Below are positions 21,235-29,095 of a stretch of DNA of 64,000 bases, in pieces; position 1 is the stretch's first letter; every line of letters begins with the position of its first letter. Made by a program: the position numbers and the translations under genes. The DNA lies in the NCBI RefSeq assembly GCF_023701945.1, contig NZ_JABAEF010000008.1, positions 1-64,000 on the forward strand, written 5' to 3'. The notes under the pieces were generated by a model. The model worked only from the letters and a program-made list of their open reading frames with translations, had not been told where the DNA came from and searched no databases. Source of the DNA: Rhizobium sp. CG5. Its GTDB lineage: Bacteria > Pseudomonadota > Alphaproteobacteria > Rhizobiales > Rhizobiaceae.

Positions 21235-22011
21235 TTACCAGATTCGCCGGGTCAAACCGACAGAGATCCATGTCCAGAGGGCGGGCGGAAATCGTAAATG
21301 CGACGGGCCGGTCGGTGCTGTCGGCGCAAGGGTGCCGTTCACCGCGTCAGCGACGGCGCGCGCCACGATGTCGAGGGCGGCCGCGGTCAGCAGCATCGGA
21401 TAGGTGGCGATGAAATCGCCTTTGGCGGGGGTCGTTCTGACCTCGTAGAGCGTGCCGCCGGTATCGGTGCCGGCGTCGACGAGATGCACGGTGGCGCCAA
21501 AGTTTTCGCGATCCCCCTCGACCAGCGACCAGTAGCCGCCCATCTGGCCGCGATAGGCCGGATTGATGCCGGCATGCAGGTTGAGGACCGGGCAGGGCAT
21601 GGCGGAGAGGGCATGGCGGCTGAGCAGGCGGGTCGAGACCAGCAGGACGACGGCCGGATTGAGGTCGGCGATGTGCGCAAGGGTATTGGCATCGTTGATC
21701 GAGGCGACCTTGTGCACCGGGATCTGCGGATTGGGATTCGGGTCGAGACGGAAGGTCTTGCAAATCTCGTCGACGCGAGTCTGGGCGGCTTTGCGCAGCA
21801 GGCGGGCGGCGATCATGGTGGCGAGCTGGCCGGTGGCCTGCAGGACCCCGAGACGTTTGGCGCGGCGGCGCCAGATCTCCAGCTTCGATTCCGGGCTTTC
21901 CTCGATGACATGCAGGTCGGGATAGCGGGCGTGGAGCGCGTTGATGACGATGGTGGGGTTTTGACCACCGGCGGTCATAACCACGACCCTTCTGTTTTCC
22001 CCACTCGCCAT
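21235..22011 (-). CDS. Formyltransferase family protein
   Basis: Product of 258 residues. The formyltransferase core motif is complete: NLHAGINPAYRGQMGGYWSL near residue 165, with the catalytic His and the substrate loop, followed by VHLVDAGTDTGG. Family members transfer formyl groups from 10-formyl-THF. It is neither Fmt nor PurN in length or detail, so the acceptor is unknown. It lies between the folate operon and ExoD, 15 bases after the exoD stop. Its place in the locus hints at handling of one-carbon units from the demethylation route. Confidence 0.85.
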   Translation of the reverse strand: MASGENRRVVVMTAGGQNPTIVINALHARYPDLHVIEESPESKLEIWRRRAKRLGVLQATGQLATMIAARLLRKAAQTRVDEICKTFRLDPNPNPQIPVHKVASINDANTLAHIADLNPAVVLLVSTRLLSRHALSAMPCPVLNLHAGINPAYRGQMGGYWSLVEGDRENFGATVHLVDAGTDTGGTLYEVRTTPAKGDFIATYPMLLTAAALDIVARAVADAVNGTLAPTAPTGPSHLRFPPALWTWISVGLTRRIW

Positions 22012-22025
22012 ATCGATCTGATCCT

Positions 22026-22673
22026 TCAGAACACCAGAGAGAACAGGGCGCCGGCCGTGCAGACGATGAAGCCGGCGATGGCGACCGAGAGCAGGCCGAC
22101 CAGACAGCCGACGATGACGCCGGCGCCGTCGCGCTCGGAATGGGCAAAACCGATGATGGCCAACGCAAAAGCCGGCGGCCAATTGCCGAGCGGGATGGGC
22201 AGCACGATGATGACGGCGAGGAACAGGGCGTAGACGCCGAGCAACCGTTCGGAGAAGCGGGTTCCGAGGAACCAGAAGCGCGGCACGACCAGGGTTTCGG
22301 CGCGCTTGATCCAGGGACCGATGCGCTTGACGATCAGATCGAAGGTCTGCGGTTCGAAACCGTAGTCGCCGATGCGGCGCGGCAGGTAGACGCGGCCATG
22401 CGGCGAGGCGATCATCTGCCAGGCGACGAAGACCAGCGGCAGGCCGAGAATGAAGGTGGCGCCGGGCGGCAGCGGCACGAGGTTGGGAAGAGCGAAGACC
22501 AGAAGGAAGGCGCCGAAGGAGCGATCCTGCAGGGCGACCGCAATGTCGCGAATGGTGATCTTCGAATCGGATGTCCGCGACAGGCGGACGAGGAGATCGG
22601 ACAAATGCTCGGGCGCTTGCGCCTCGTTGGATTTGTCGAAGGAACTGTCAAGCGTTGCCACCCTGTTGGTCAT
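22026..22673 (-). CDS. exoD: ExoD family membrane protein
   Basis: Product of 215 residues of the ExoD family, named from Sinorhizobium meliloti, where it affects exopolysaccharide, alkali tolerance and nodule invasion. It has an N-terminal soluble part (ITIRDIAVALQDRSFG) and at least three C-terminal membrane helices. The ATG at 22673 is preceded by AAGGCAAGAA; an in-frame ATG 12 codons upstream (22709) lacks a ribosome site. It is placed among one-carbon genes but has no obvious link to them. Confidence 0.88.
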   Translation of the reverse strand: MTNRVATLDSSFDKSNEAQAPEHLSDLLVRLSRTSDSKITIRDIAVALQDRSFGAFLLVFALPNLVPLPPGATFILGLPLVFVAWQMIASPHGRVYLPRRIGDYGFEPQTFDLIVKRIGPWIKRAETLVVPRFWFLGTRFSERLLGVYALFLAVIIVLPIPLGNWPPAFALAIIGFAHSERDGAGVIVGCLVGLLSVAIAGFIVCTAGALFSLVF

Positions 22674-22883
22674 TTCTTGCCTTTTGGTTTCTTGTTGACC
22701 TGGGTTCATCCTGGCGGAGATCGATTAGAAAGGGCTTAAGCCCAAGGCTTCGGCAAGGCCCATTTTAGCAATAGCGTAAAGGGCCGATTAACGGGCGGAG
22801 CCAAGGCGCAGGTCTGCCTTGATTTCCGCCAAAACCGATGCGAGGAACGCTGCCGTTGATTTGTTCCATCGGGAGATTTTTGC

Positions 22884-23060
22884 ATGATTGCCAGGACCAT
22901 CGGCCTGTCTAAAGCCATTGTGGCGCTTGCCGTGATCGGCGTGTCGCTTCTGTCCCTGTCGGGCTGCGGCAATACGATCCGCGGCGTCGGTCGGGATGTC
23001 GGCGCTGTCGTCGATGCGACGCAGGACGCGGGGCACAGCGTGGCCAATTCGGTGAAGTGA
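22884..23060 (+). CDS. Entericidin-like small lipoprotein
   Basis: Product of 58 residues: hydrophobic leader, lipobox LSGC, then CGNTIRGVGRDVGAVVDATQ, the entericidin A/B pattern of a very short lipid-anchored peptide. A GGGAG ribosome site precedes the ATG at 22884. A close paralogue lies at 23723-23881; the two flank the oppositely oriented DUF1638 gene. Confidence 0.85.
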   Translation: MIARTIGLSKAIVALAVIGVSLLSLSGCGNTIRGVGRDVGAVVDATQDAGHSVANSVK

Positions 23061-23072
23061 GACGGCCAAGGA

Positions 23073-23675
23073 CTAGAGGCCGGCCAGCTCGGTCTTGAGG
23101 TCGCCATAGCCGGTATAGCGGTATTCGTAGGCGAGCCCCAGAAAGGCGGCGGCCTGTTTGGCCTTGTCCTGCAGAACAGGATCTTCCTCCTGGGAGAGAT
23201 AGACCAGTTTGCGGTAGTTCGAGAAATAGATGTCGCGCAGCTCGGGATGGCGGTCGAGACCGAGCGGCTCGACGACGAAGGCCTCGAACTGGCGGGCCAG
23301 GAAATCCGTGAGAAAGAAGGATGTGAAATCCTCGTCCCAGCGCGCTTCGAAATCGGCGTTTCCGGCAAAGAAGGAATAACAGTGCGGACCGGACAGCCGG
23401 GTGATGCCTTCCCGCTCGCAGATCGCGTCGATGGCGCCGCCCGTGCCGCAATCGGCATAGCCGATGAAAATGCGCTCCGCCCCGCCGGCCCTTGCCTCGG
23501 CAATGGCCTTTTCGAGACCCGGCGCAATCTTTTGCGGATGGGAATGCCAGATGGCGGGCAGGCATTGCAGCTCGACATGATCCATCCGGTTCACCCGGAC
23601 GATGGCCATAATTTCGCGGGCGATGGCGCCGCACGCGATAATATGAACCTTTTGCCGAGTTGTGCGTTGTGCCAT
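23073..23675 (-). CDS. DUF1638 protein
   Basis: Product of 200 residues matching DUF1638 (VHIIACGAIAREIMAI, ERIFIGYADCGTGGAID, GPHCYSFFAG, FFLTDFLARQFEAFVVEPLG). The family has no established activity; it often sits beside corrinoid-dependent methylamine methyltransferase genes in methanogens and bacteria. Conserved Cys and His residues (ADCGTGG, PHCYSF) suggest metal binding or catalysis. Here it is on the same strand as the corrinoid protein gene upstream, but two small rightward genes lie between. A role in corrinoid or methyltransferase maturation is inference. Confidence 0.88.
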   Translation of the reverse strand: MAQRTTRQKVHIIACGAIAREIMAIVRVNRMDHVELQCLPAIWHSHPQKIAPGLEKAIAEARAGGAERIFIGYADCGTGGAIDAICEREGITRLSGPHCYSFFAGNADFEARWDEDFTSFFLTDFLARQFEAFVVEPLGLDRHPELRDIYFSNYRKLVYLSQEEDPVLQDKAKQAAAFLGLAYEYRYTGYGDLKTELAGL

Positions 23676-23722
23676 CGCAAGTCTTCAAACCAACCGATTG
23701 TCGATCAAGGGGTCATCCTATC

Positions 23723-23881
23723 ATGTCTGCCAACAAAATTCCCGTCGCCGCTGTTCTCATTCTGGCCGTGCTGTCGCTGAGCGCCTGCGGCAACACGATT
23801 CGCGGCATGGGCCGGGATACCGCCAATACGGTCGACGCAACGCAGGCCGCCGGCCGCAACGTCAACCAGGCTGCCCAGTAA
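23723..23881 (+). CDS. Entericidin-like small lipoprotein
   Basis: Product of 52 residues, MSANKIPVAAVLILAVLSLS then ACGNTIRGMGRDTANTVDAT. Lipobox LSAC and the CGNTIRG core match the gene at 22884-23060. AAGGGG lies ten bases before the ATG. It is divergent from the DUF1638 gene, 47 bases away. Confidence 0.85.
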   Translation: MSANKIPVAAVLILAVLSLSACGNTIRGMGRDTANTVDATQAAGRNVNQAAQ

Positions 23882-23909
23882 TCAGGCTGTCTTAAGGGAG
23901 GGGTAGATC

Positions 23910-24068
23910 ATGTCACTCTCTGTCACCGCCAAATTGAGCGCCGCCTATATCATGGCGGTGCTTTTGTCGGCAGCCGGTCATTCCGTATGGGAGATCGGCC
24001 GGTCGACGCAGGTGGCGTCCATGCAGCCGGCGGATCTGTCCGCCGGCTCCGGATTGATCGGGCGCTGA
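23910..24068 (+). CDS. Small hypothetical protein
   Basis: Product of 52 residues, with a hydrophobic N-terminal half (SAAYIMAVLLSAAGHSVW) and a polar end. A strong AGGGAGGGG ribosome site stands before the ATG at 23910, and the gene follows the lipoprotein gene by 28 bases, so both are probably cotranscribed. I do not recognise it; a single-pass membrane or exported peptide is likely. Confidence 0.6.
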   Translation: MSLSVTAKLSAAYIMAVLLSAAGHSVWEIGRSTQVASMQPADLSAGSGLIGR

Positions 24069-24083
24069 CGCCCGGTTCTTGTC

Positions 24084-24785
24084 TCAGGCGCGACCGGCCA
24101 GCCGGTTGTGCTTGCGGTTGATGAAGTCTTTCGCCGTTTCGACGGCCACAGCCGCATCGCGGCAATAGGCGTCTGCACCGACCGCCTTGCCGAATTCCTC
24201 GTTGAGCGGTGCGCCGCCGACCAGCACGATATAGTCATCGCGCATGCCCTTTTCCTTCAGCGTATCGATGACCACCTTCATATAAGGCATGGTCGTGGTC
24301 AGCAGTGCCGACATGCCGAGAATGTCCGGCTTCTCGCGCTCGATGGCTTCCAGATAGTTTTCGACCGGGTTGTTGATGCCGAGATCGATCACGTCGAAAC
24401 CGGCCCCCTCCATCATCATGCCGACCAGGTTCTTGCCGATATCGTGGATGTCGCCCTTGACGGTGCCGATCACCATCTTGCCCTGCTTCGGGGCGCCGGT
24501 GGCGGCCAGCAGCGGTCGCAGGATGGTCATGCCGGCCTTCATGGCATTGGCCGACAGCAGCACTTCCGGAACGAACAGGATGCCGTCGCGGAAATCGATG
24601 CCGACGATGCGCATGCCCTCGACCAGAGCCTGGGTCAGAACATCGTAAGGCGTCCAGCCGCGATCGAGCAGGATGCGCGTGCCCTGTTCGATTTCCTCTT
24701 TCATGCCGTCGTAGAGGTCGTCATGCATCTGCTGCACAAGTTCTTCGTCGGACAGATCTTCGAGAATGATTTCGTCGTCTGACAT
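24084..24785 (-). CDS. Corrinoid (B12-binding) protein of a methyltransferase system, MttC/MtgC-like
   Basis: Product of 233 residues. Residues 1-95 form the helical cap domain; the cobalamin-binding Rossmann domain follows with GD-IHDIG at 111-117, where His114 is the lower axial ligand to cobalt, then DLGINNPVE and VLVGGAPLNEEF. It is the methyl carrier between the MttB-type enzyme and the methyl-THF methyltransferase. It is divergent from the mttB-like gene with a 252-base gap that should hold both promoters. Confidence 0.93.
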   Translation of the reverse strand: MSDDEIILEDLSDEELVQQMHDDLYDGMKEEIEQGTRILLDRGWTPYDVLTQALVEGMRIVGIDFRDGILFVPEVLLSANAMKAGMTILRPLLAATGAPKQGKMVIGTVKGDIHDIGKNLVGMMMEGAGFDVIDLGINNPVENYLEAIEREKPDILGMSALLTTTMPYMKVVIDTLKEKGMRDDYIVLVGGAPLNEEFGKAVGADAYCRDAAVAVETAKDFINRKHNRLAGRA

Positions 24786-24820
24786 GATGATGCTTTCCGA
24801 TTGGCTCGATCGCGATTCAG

Positions 24821-24892
24821 TGTCGCAGTCATCAGAGACTGCATGATCCGCAGTTAAACCTCAATATCGCTAAAAACTCTTTTCGATAGCGA
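24821..24892. promoter_or_regulatory. Candidate operators between the corrinoid and mttB-like genes
   Basis: TGTCGCA at 24821-24827 matches the boxes seen upstream of the glxA-type gene and cobQ. TCGCTA (24867-24872) and TAGCGA (24887-24892) form an inverted repeat 14 bases apart. No B12 riboswitch box was seen in the gap. Confidence 0.35.
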
Positions 24893-25037
24893 CGCCGCAC
24901 CCTTGAAAAGCGACGGTAACGGACCAACGATGTCTGTTCCGTGCAAGTGGTTGGCGCTTTAAGGAAGGTTTGAGATCGGAATTCGAATAGCATAGATAAA
25001 GGACAGAGCGCGGAGAGCGCCAGAGCGAGGAACGACC

Positions 25038-26606
25038 ATGGACGATATCACAGAGCAGTCAGGCGCCGCCGGCCGGCGGTCGCGTGGAGAGGGACGGGGA
25101 GCGGCCGCACGGCGCGCCTCGCGGACCGGCGGCGGAGCCGGGCCATCGCTGCCCTATATCCAGCGCAAGATCGGCGTCTACGAGGTCCTCGATGAGGAGG
25201 GGCTGCAGCTGATCGAGCGCAATGCCGATATCATCCTGGAAGAGATCGGCATCGAATTTCGCGACGATGCCGAGGCGCTCGAGTTGTGGAGAAACGCCGG
25301 CGCCGATGTGCGCGGCCAGCGGGTGCATTTTCCAAAGGGCCTGTGCCGGGAGCTTTTGAAGACGGCGCCGTCGGTTTTCACCTGGCATGCCCGCAACCCC
25401 GAGCGCAACGTGCAGATCGGCGGCAATGCCACGGTCTTCGCGCCGGTCTACGGTCCTCCCTTCGTGCGCGACCTGGAAGGCGTGCGCCGCTATGCGACGA
25501 TCGAAGATTTCCGCAATTTCGTGAAGCTTGCCTATATGGCGCCGTCGATCCATTCGTCGGGCGGCACGGTCTGCGAGCCGGTCGATATCCCGGTCAACAA
25601 GCGCCATCTCGATATGATCTACAGCCATATCAAATATTCCGACAAGCCGTTCATGGGCTCGGTGACGGCGCCCGATCGGGCCGAAGACACGATCGCCATG
25701 GCCAAGCTGGTGTTCGGCGACGAGTTCGTCGAAAACAATTGCGTGACGCTCAACCTGATCAATGCCAATTCGCCGATGGTGTTCGACGAAACCATGGTGG
25801 GGGCGCTGAAGGTCTATGCGCGCCACAACCAAGCCAGCGTCGTGTCGCCGTTCATCCTGTCGGGCGCCATGAGCCCGGTGACGGTGGCCGGCACGCTGAC
25901 GCAGATCCTGGCCGAAGTGCTGGCCGGCGCCGCTTTCACGCAGCTGATCCGCAAGGGTTCGCCGGTGCTGTTCGGCACGTTTGCCGCCTCGATCTCGATG
26001 CAGTCGGGGGCGCCGACCTTCGGCACGCCGGAACCGTCGCTGGTCTCCTATGGTGCAGCACAGCTCGCCCGTCGTCTGGGCCTGCCGTTTCGTACCGGCG
26101 GTTCGCTGTGCGGCTCCAAGGTGCCGGACGCCCAGGCCGCCCATGAAAGCGCTAATACGCTCAACACCACACTGCTCGCCGGGACGAATTTCGTGCTGCA
26201 TGCCGCCGGCTGGCTCGAAGGCGGGCTGGTCTCGTCCTATGAAAAATTCATGATCGACCAGGACCAGCTCGGCATGATGCAGAAAATGGCGATGGGCGTC
26301 GACCTGTCGGAAGACGGCCAGGCAATGGACGCGATCCGCGAAGTCGGCCCCGGCAGCCATTATCTCGGCTGTGCCCATACCCAGGCGAATTTCCAGACGG
26401 CCTTCTACCGGTCGGCGCTGATGGATAACAATTCCTTCGAACAGTGGGAAATCGAGGGCGAGAAGCGCATCGAGGACCGCGCCAATGCGCTGTGCCGCTC
26501 GTGGCTCGACACATACGAAGCACCGCCGCTCGATCCTGATATCGACGAGGCGCTGCTCGCCTATATCAAGGGCCGCAAGGATTCGATGCCCGACGCTTTC
26601 ACTTGA
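25038..26606 (+). CDS. MttB-superfamily corrinoid-dependent quaternary amine methyltransferase (non-pyrrolysine)
   Basis: Product of 522 residues of the trimethylamine methyltransferase family, a TIM barrel that transfers a methyl group to Co(I) corrinoid. Landmarks: VYEVLDEEGLQLIERNADII, PVYGPPFVRDLEGVRRYAT, SSGGTVCEPVDIPVNKRHL, LNLINANSPMVFDETM and FILSGAMSPVTVAGTL. The frame has no in-frame amber codon, so it lacks the pyrrolysine of true MttB and belongs with the glycine betaine (MtgB), proline betaine (MtpB) and carnitine (MtcB) enzymes. The transporter downstream favours glycine betaine. Residues 10-37 are an added Arg/Gly/Ala-rich segment. The ATG follows GAGGAACG. Confidence 0.92.
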   Translation: MDDITEQSGAAGRRSRGEGRGAAARRASRTGGGAGPSLPYIQRKIGVYEVLDEEGLQLIERNADIILEEIGIEFRDDAEALELWRNAGADVRGQRVHFPKGLCRELLKTAPSVFTWHARNPERNVQIGGNATVFAPVYGPPFVRDLEGVRRYATIEDFRNFVKLAYMAPSIHSSGGTVCEPVDIPVNKRHLDMIYSHIKYSDKPFMGSVTAPDRAEDTIAMAKLVFGDEFVENNCVTLNLINANSPMVFDETMVGALKVYARHNQASVVSPFILSGAMSPVTVAGTLTQILAEVLAGAAFTQLIRKGSPVLFGTFAASISMQSGAPTFGTPEPSLVSYGAAQLARRLGLPFRTGGSLCGSKVPDAQAAHESANTLNTTLLAGTNFVLHAAGWLEGGLVSSYEKFMIDQDQLGMMQKMAMGVDLSEDGQAMDAIREVGPGSHYLGCAHTQANFQTAFYRSALMDNNSFEQWEIEGEKRIEDRANALCRSWLDTYEAPPLDPDIDEALLAYIKGRKDSMPDAFT

Positions 26607-26699
26607 AAGCATCCCGACACCGCCAGGGAGCAAGGCGGCGCGCGACAGGTGGCCGATATGATTCAAACGTCGGTCTGGCGTCCGCACTATAAATACGAG

Positions 26700-26724
26700 G
26701 GGCCGCGATGAGCGGCCCTTTTCT
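26700..26724 (+). terminator. Terminator-like hairpin overlapping the next start codon
   Basis: GGGCCGC (26700-26706), loop GATGA, GCGGCCC (26712-26718), then TTTTCTC. The ATG of the ferredoxin-like gene at 26708 lies in the loop. It may end the mttB-like transcript or act as a translation-sensitive attenuator. Confidence 0.5.
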
Positions 26725-27406
26725 CATGCTGCAAGAGGTGGCACAGTCCTTGGAGCCGCACGGCCTCTCGCCGCGCGGTGTGGTGAATTTCGAGCCGGGG
26801 CAGGGCGGCCCTCTCCTGGCCGATGGCAAGCCTGCACTGACCATCGTGCTGATCGGCCATGCCGGCGGATCGCTGTGGGAGCCGTTCCGCCGCTGGCGTG
26901 AGCTGCAGCCGGACGGCGGCGGCGCGGATCCGCTCGATCGCTGGTCGGTGGAAACAATCGCACCGCTGGCCAAGCATTATGACGCGACCGCCTATTTTCC
27001 CTCCGACCAGCCTTACCAGCCGTTCCAGCAATGGGCGATGCGGGCCGAGGGCCTGAAGGCCTCGCCGCTCGGCATTCTCATTCATCCGGTCTACGGGCTG
27101 TGGCACGGCTATCGCGGTGCACTGGGATTTGCCGAGAGGCTTGATGGGGGATCGGCGCATCGGCAGGGGCCACACCCCTGCGCGACCTGTGTTGGAAAGC
27201 CGTGCCTTACGCACTGTCCGGTCGACGCCATCACGTCCGAGCGTTTCGACGTGGTTTCCTGCCGGGCGCATCTGGCAGGCGATGCCGGCCGGGCCGGATG
27301 TATGATGACAGGCTGTCTGGCGAGAAGCGCCTGTCCCGTCGGGGCGGCCTACCGGTATCCGGCAGGCCAGCTCCGTTTTCACATGCAGGCGCTGAAGGCC
27401 CTGTAA
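26708..27406 (+). CDS. 4Fe-4S ferredoxin-like protein (QueG C-terminal type)
   Basis: Product of 232 residues. The C-terminal third has two clusters of cysteines, HPCATCVGKPCLTHCPVDAI (near residue 158) and GCMMTGCLARSACPVG (near residue 197), fitting one or two 4Fe-4S sites; the N-terminal part has no recognised domain. The ATG at 26708 has GAGGGG close upstream but lies in a hairpin; ATG at 26726 is an alternative. It follows the mttB-like gene by 101 bases. It might supply electrons for corrinoid reactivation or take them from MetF, but this is inference. Confidence 0.78.
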   Translation: MSGPFLMLQEVAQSLEPHGLSPRGVVNFEPGQGGPLLADGKPALTIVLIGHAGGSLWEPFRRWRELQPDGGGADPLDRWSVETIAPLAKHYDATAYFPSDQPYQPFQQWAMRAEGLKASPLGILIHPVYGLWHGYRGALGFAERLDGGSAHRQGPHPCATCVGKPCLTHCPVDAITSERFDVVSCRAHLAGDAGRAGCMMTGCLARSACPVGAAYRYPAGQLRFHMQALKAL

Positions 27407-27416
27407 CGGCAGTGTC

Positions 27417-28127
27417 TCAGGCGGCCTTGGCCATGACCGGCTTGCGGGCGGCCGGGCGGGCAGCCTTCTGCGGCAGGAGGGCGATCAGTTCGTCGGCGAG
27501 CTGGGCGGCGTTATCGAGCGCCTTGCCGAGATTGCTGACCTCTTCCGGATTGAGGGCCTGCAGCGCGCCGCCCTTGTCGAAGATGTCGCGATAGGCAGCG
27601 CGCTCGGCGATCGGGGTCTGCAGCGTCGGGATGGCGCGGCTGGCCAGGAAATCCTTGGCGGCCTGCAGGGCGCGGGTGGTGACGGCGGCGTTGACGCGGG
27701 TCAGCACCACGGAATGGGCCACCTGAATGCCGCAACGGGCGTCCAGTTCGTTGAGCAGTTCCAGCACATCGGCACCGCCGGCGGCGTCCATGGCGCAGCC
27801 CTGAACCGGGATCAGCACGTGATCGGCCAGGCCGACAGCTTTCGCCAGAAGCGCATCGTGGCTGCTCGGCAGGTCGATCAGGATATAGCCGCCGCGCTTC
27901 TTCGCCTTGGCGGTCATGTCCTCGATCGTCTCTTCCGTCACGCCAGAGGAAACGGAAATCAGCTTGCCGGCACCGGCGATCGCATGCCAGCGGGAGATCC
28001 AGCCGCGCGGGTCTGCGTCGAGAATGGTGACGCGGTTGCCGCGCCGGGCGAGTTCGCAAGCGAGAATGAGGGTCGCCGTGGTTTTTCCGGCGCCGCCTTT
28101 GGTATTGGCCAATGTAATGACGGGCAT
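27417..28127 (-). CDS. ParA family ATPase
   Basis: Product of 236 residues with the deviant Walker A of ParA/MinD proteins (NTKGGAGKTTATLILA at residue 8) and ILDADPRGWISRW. It is short and lacks the N-terminal DNA-binding domain of plasmid ParA. No parB neighbour is present, so it is an orphan ATPase, possibly for positioning of a protein cargo. The ATG at 28127 has AGAGGAAC upstream. It converges with the ferredoxin-like gene. Confidence 0.88.
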   Translation of the reverse strand: MPVITLANTKGGAGKTTATLILACELARRGNRVTILDADPRGWISRWHAIAGAGKLISVSSGVTEETIEDMTAKAKKRGGYILIDLPSSHDALLAKAVGLADHVLIPVQGCAMDAAGGADVLELLNELDARCGIQVAHSVVLTRVNAAVTTRALQAAKDFLASRAIPTLQTPIAERAAYRDIFDKGGALQALNPEEVSNLGKALDNAAQLADELIALLPQKAARPAARKPVMAKAA

Positions 28128-28341
28128 ATCAGTTCCTCTGGAAATCAGTGATCGAGCCTGTTGATCGCTCTTGGAAACGGGCAGCGCCGAAATCATGCTG
28201 CGTGGGAATGATCTTTGGCAATTATGGTTAACGAAACGTAAAAGGCGGATAGAATTAATTAACATCTGTCGCCCTAACCCCTTAATCTGCAGGGGCAAAC
28301 GGGCCTGCCCATGGACCAAAGACGAAGAGAAAATACGGCGT

Positions 28342-29091
28342 ATGGTCTTGTTTTGGTTTTACTTTCTTCTGGTCGGCGTGGCGTGCGGTGCAACAGGCGC
28401 GGTTGCAGCGCAATCGTGCCGCGACGTGGATTTTCGCGACGCGCATTACACGGTCTGCCAATTCGACCCGGCGCATGACACGATGCGGATCTACGACCGC
28501 GGGCCGGATGGGCAGCCGTTCGGTGGATTCGATTCGCTGTCGCGGCAAATCTGGGCCGAACGCCATACGCTGGTCTTTGCCAGCAATGGCGGCATGTATC
28601 ACGACGATCTGTCGCCGGTCGGGCTGTTCGTCGAGCACGGCATCGAGCGCCAGCCGATCAGCACGTCAGGCGGCTGGGGCAATTTCCACCTGCTGCCAAA
28701 CGGCGTGTTTTTCCTGAAAGACGGACGGGCCGGCGTGCTGGAGACGCAGGCCTATCTGAAGGCCAAGGTGGCGCCGGATTTCGCCACGCAATCCGGGCCG
28801 ATGCTGGTGATCGACGGTAAAGTGCATCCGCGCTTCCTGCCGGACAGCGACAGCCTGAAGCGGCGCAACGCGGTTGGTGTGGATGCTGAGGGCCAGGTGT
28901 TTTTCGCCATTTCACAGGATGCGGTGCGGTTTTATGATTTTGCCCTGCTGTTTCGCGACGCACTGCACTGCGCCAATGCGCTTTATCTCGACGGCACGAT
29001 TTCGAGCGTGATGATTGCCGAGCGCAATCGGCGCGACAATGCCTTCCGGCTCGGGCCGATGATTGCGGTGATCGGCAACCGGCCGGATTGA
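28342..29091 (+). CDS. Phosphodiester glycosidase (NAGPA/DUF2233) family exported protein
   Basis: Product of 249 residues. A hydrophobic N-terminal leader (about residues 2-22, ending GAVAAQS) marks export. The NAGPA-type domain shows FASNGGMYHDDLSPVGLFVE (near 80) and QSGPMLVIDGKVHPRF (near 150), with LYLDGTISSV near the end. Related proteins cleave N-acetylglucosamine-1-phosphodiesters, and bacterial members act in the cell envelope. Ribosome site is weak. Confidence 0.82.
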   Translation: MVLFWFYFLLVGVACGATGAVAAQSCRDVDFRDAHYTVCQFDPAHDTMRIYDRGPDGQPFGGFDSLSRQIWAERHTLVFASNGGMYHDDLSPVGLFVEHGIERQPISTSGGWGNFHLLPNGVFFLKDGRAGVLETQAYLKAKVAPDFATQSGPMLVIDGKVHPRFLPDSDSLKRRNAVGVDAEGQVFFAISQDAVRFYDFALLFRDALHCANALYLDGTISSVMIAERNRRDNAFRLGPMIAVIGNRPD

Positions 29092-29095
29092 AACC

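Noticed and set aside
24786..25037. B12 or SAM riboswitch in the mttB/corrinoid gap
   Set aside because: No conserved box or helix arrangement could be recognised.
25038..26606. Pyrrolysine-containing MttB
   Set aside because: The frame has no internal TAG, so no pyrrolysine codon is used.
27417..28127. Plasmid partition locus
   Set aside because: The ParA-like gene has no parB, repABC or parS-like neighbours and lies among chromosomal genes.
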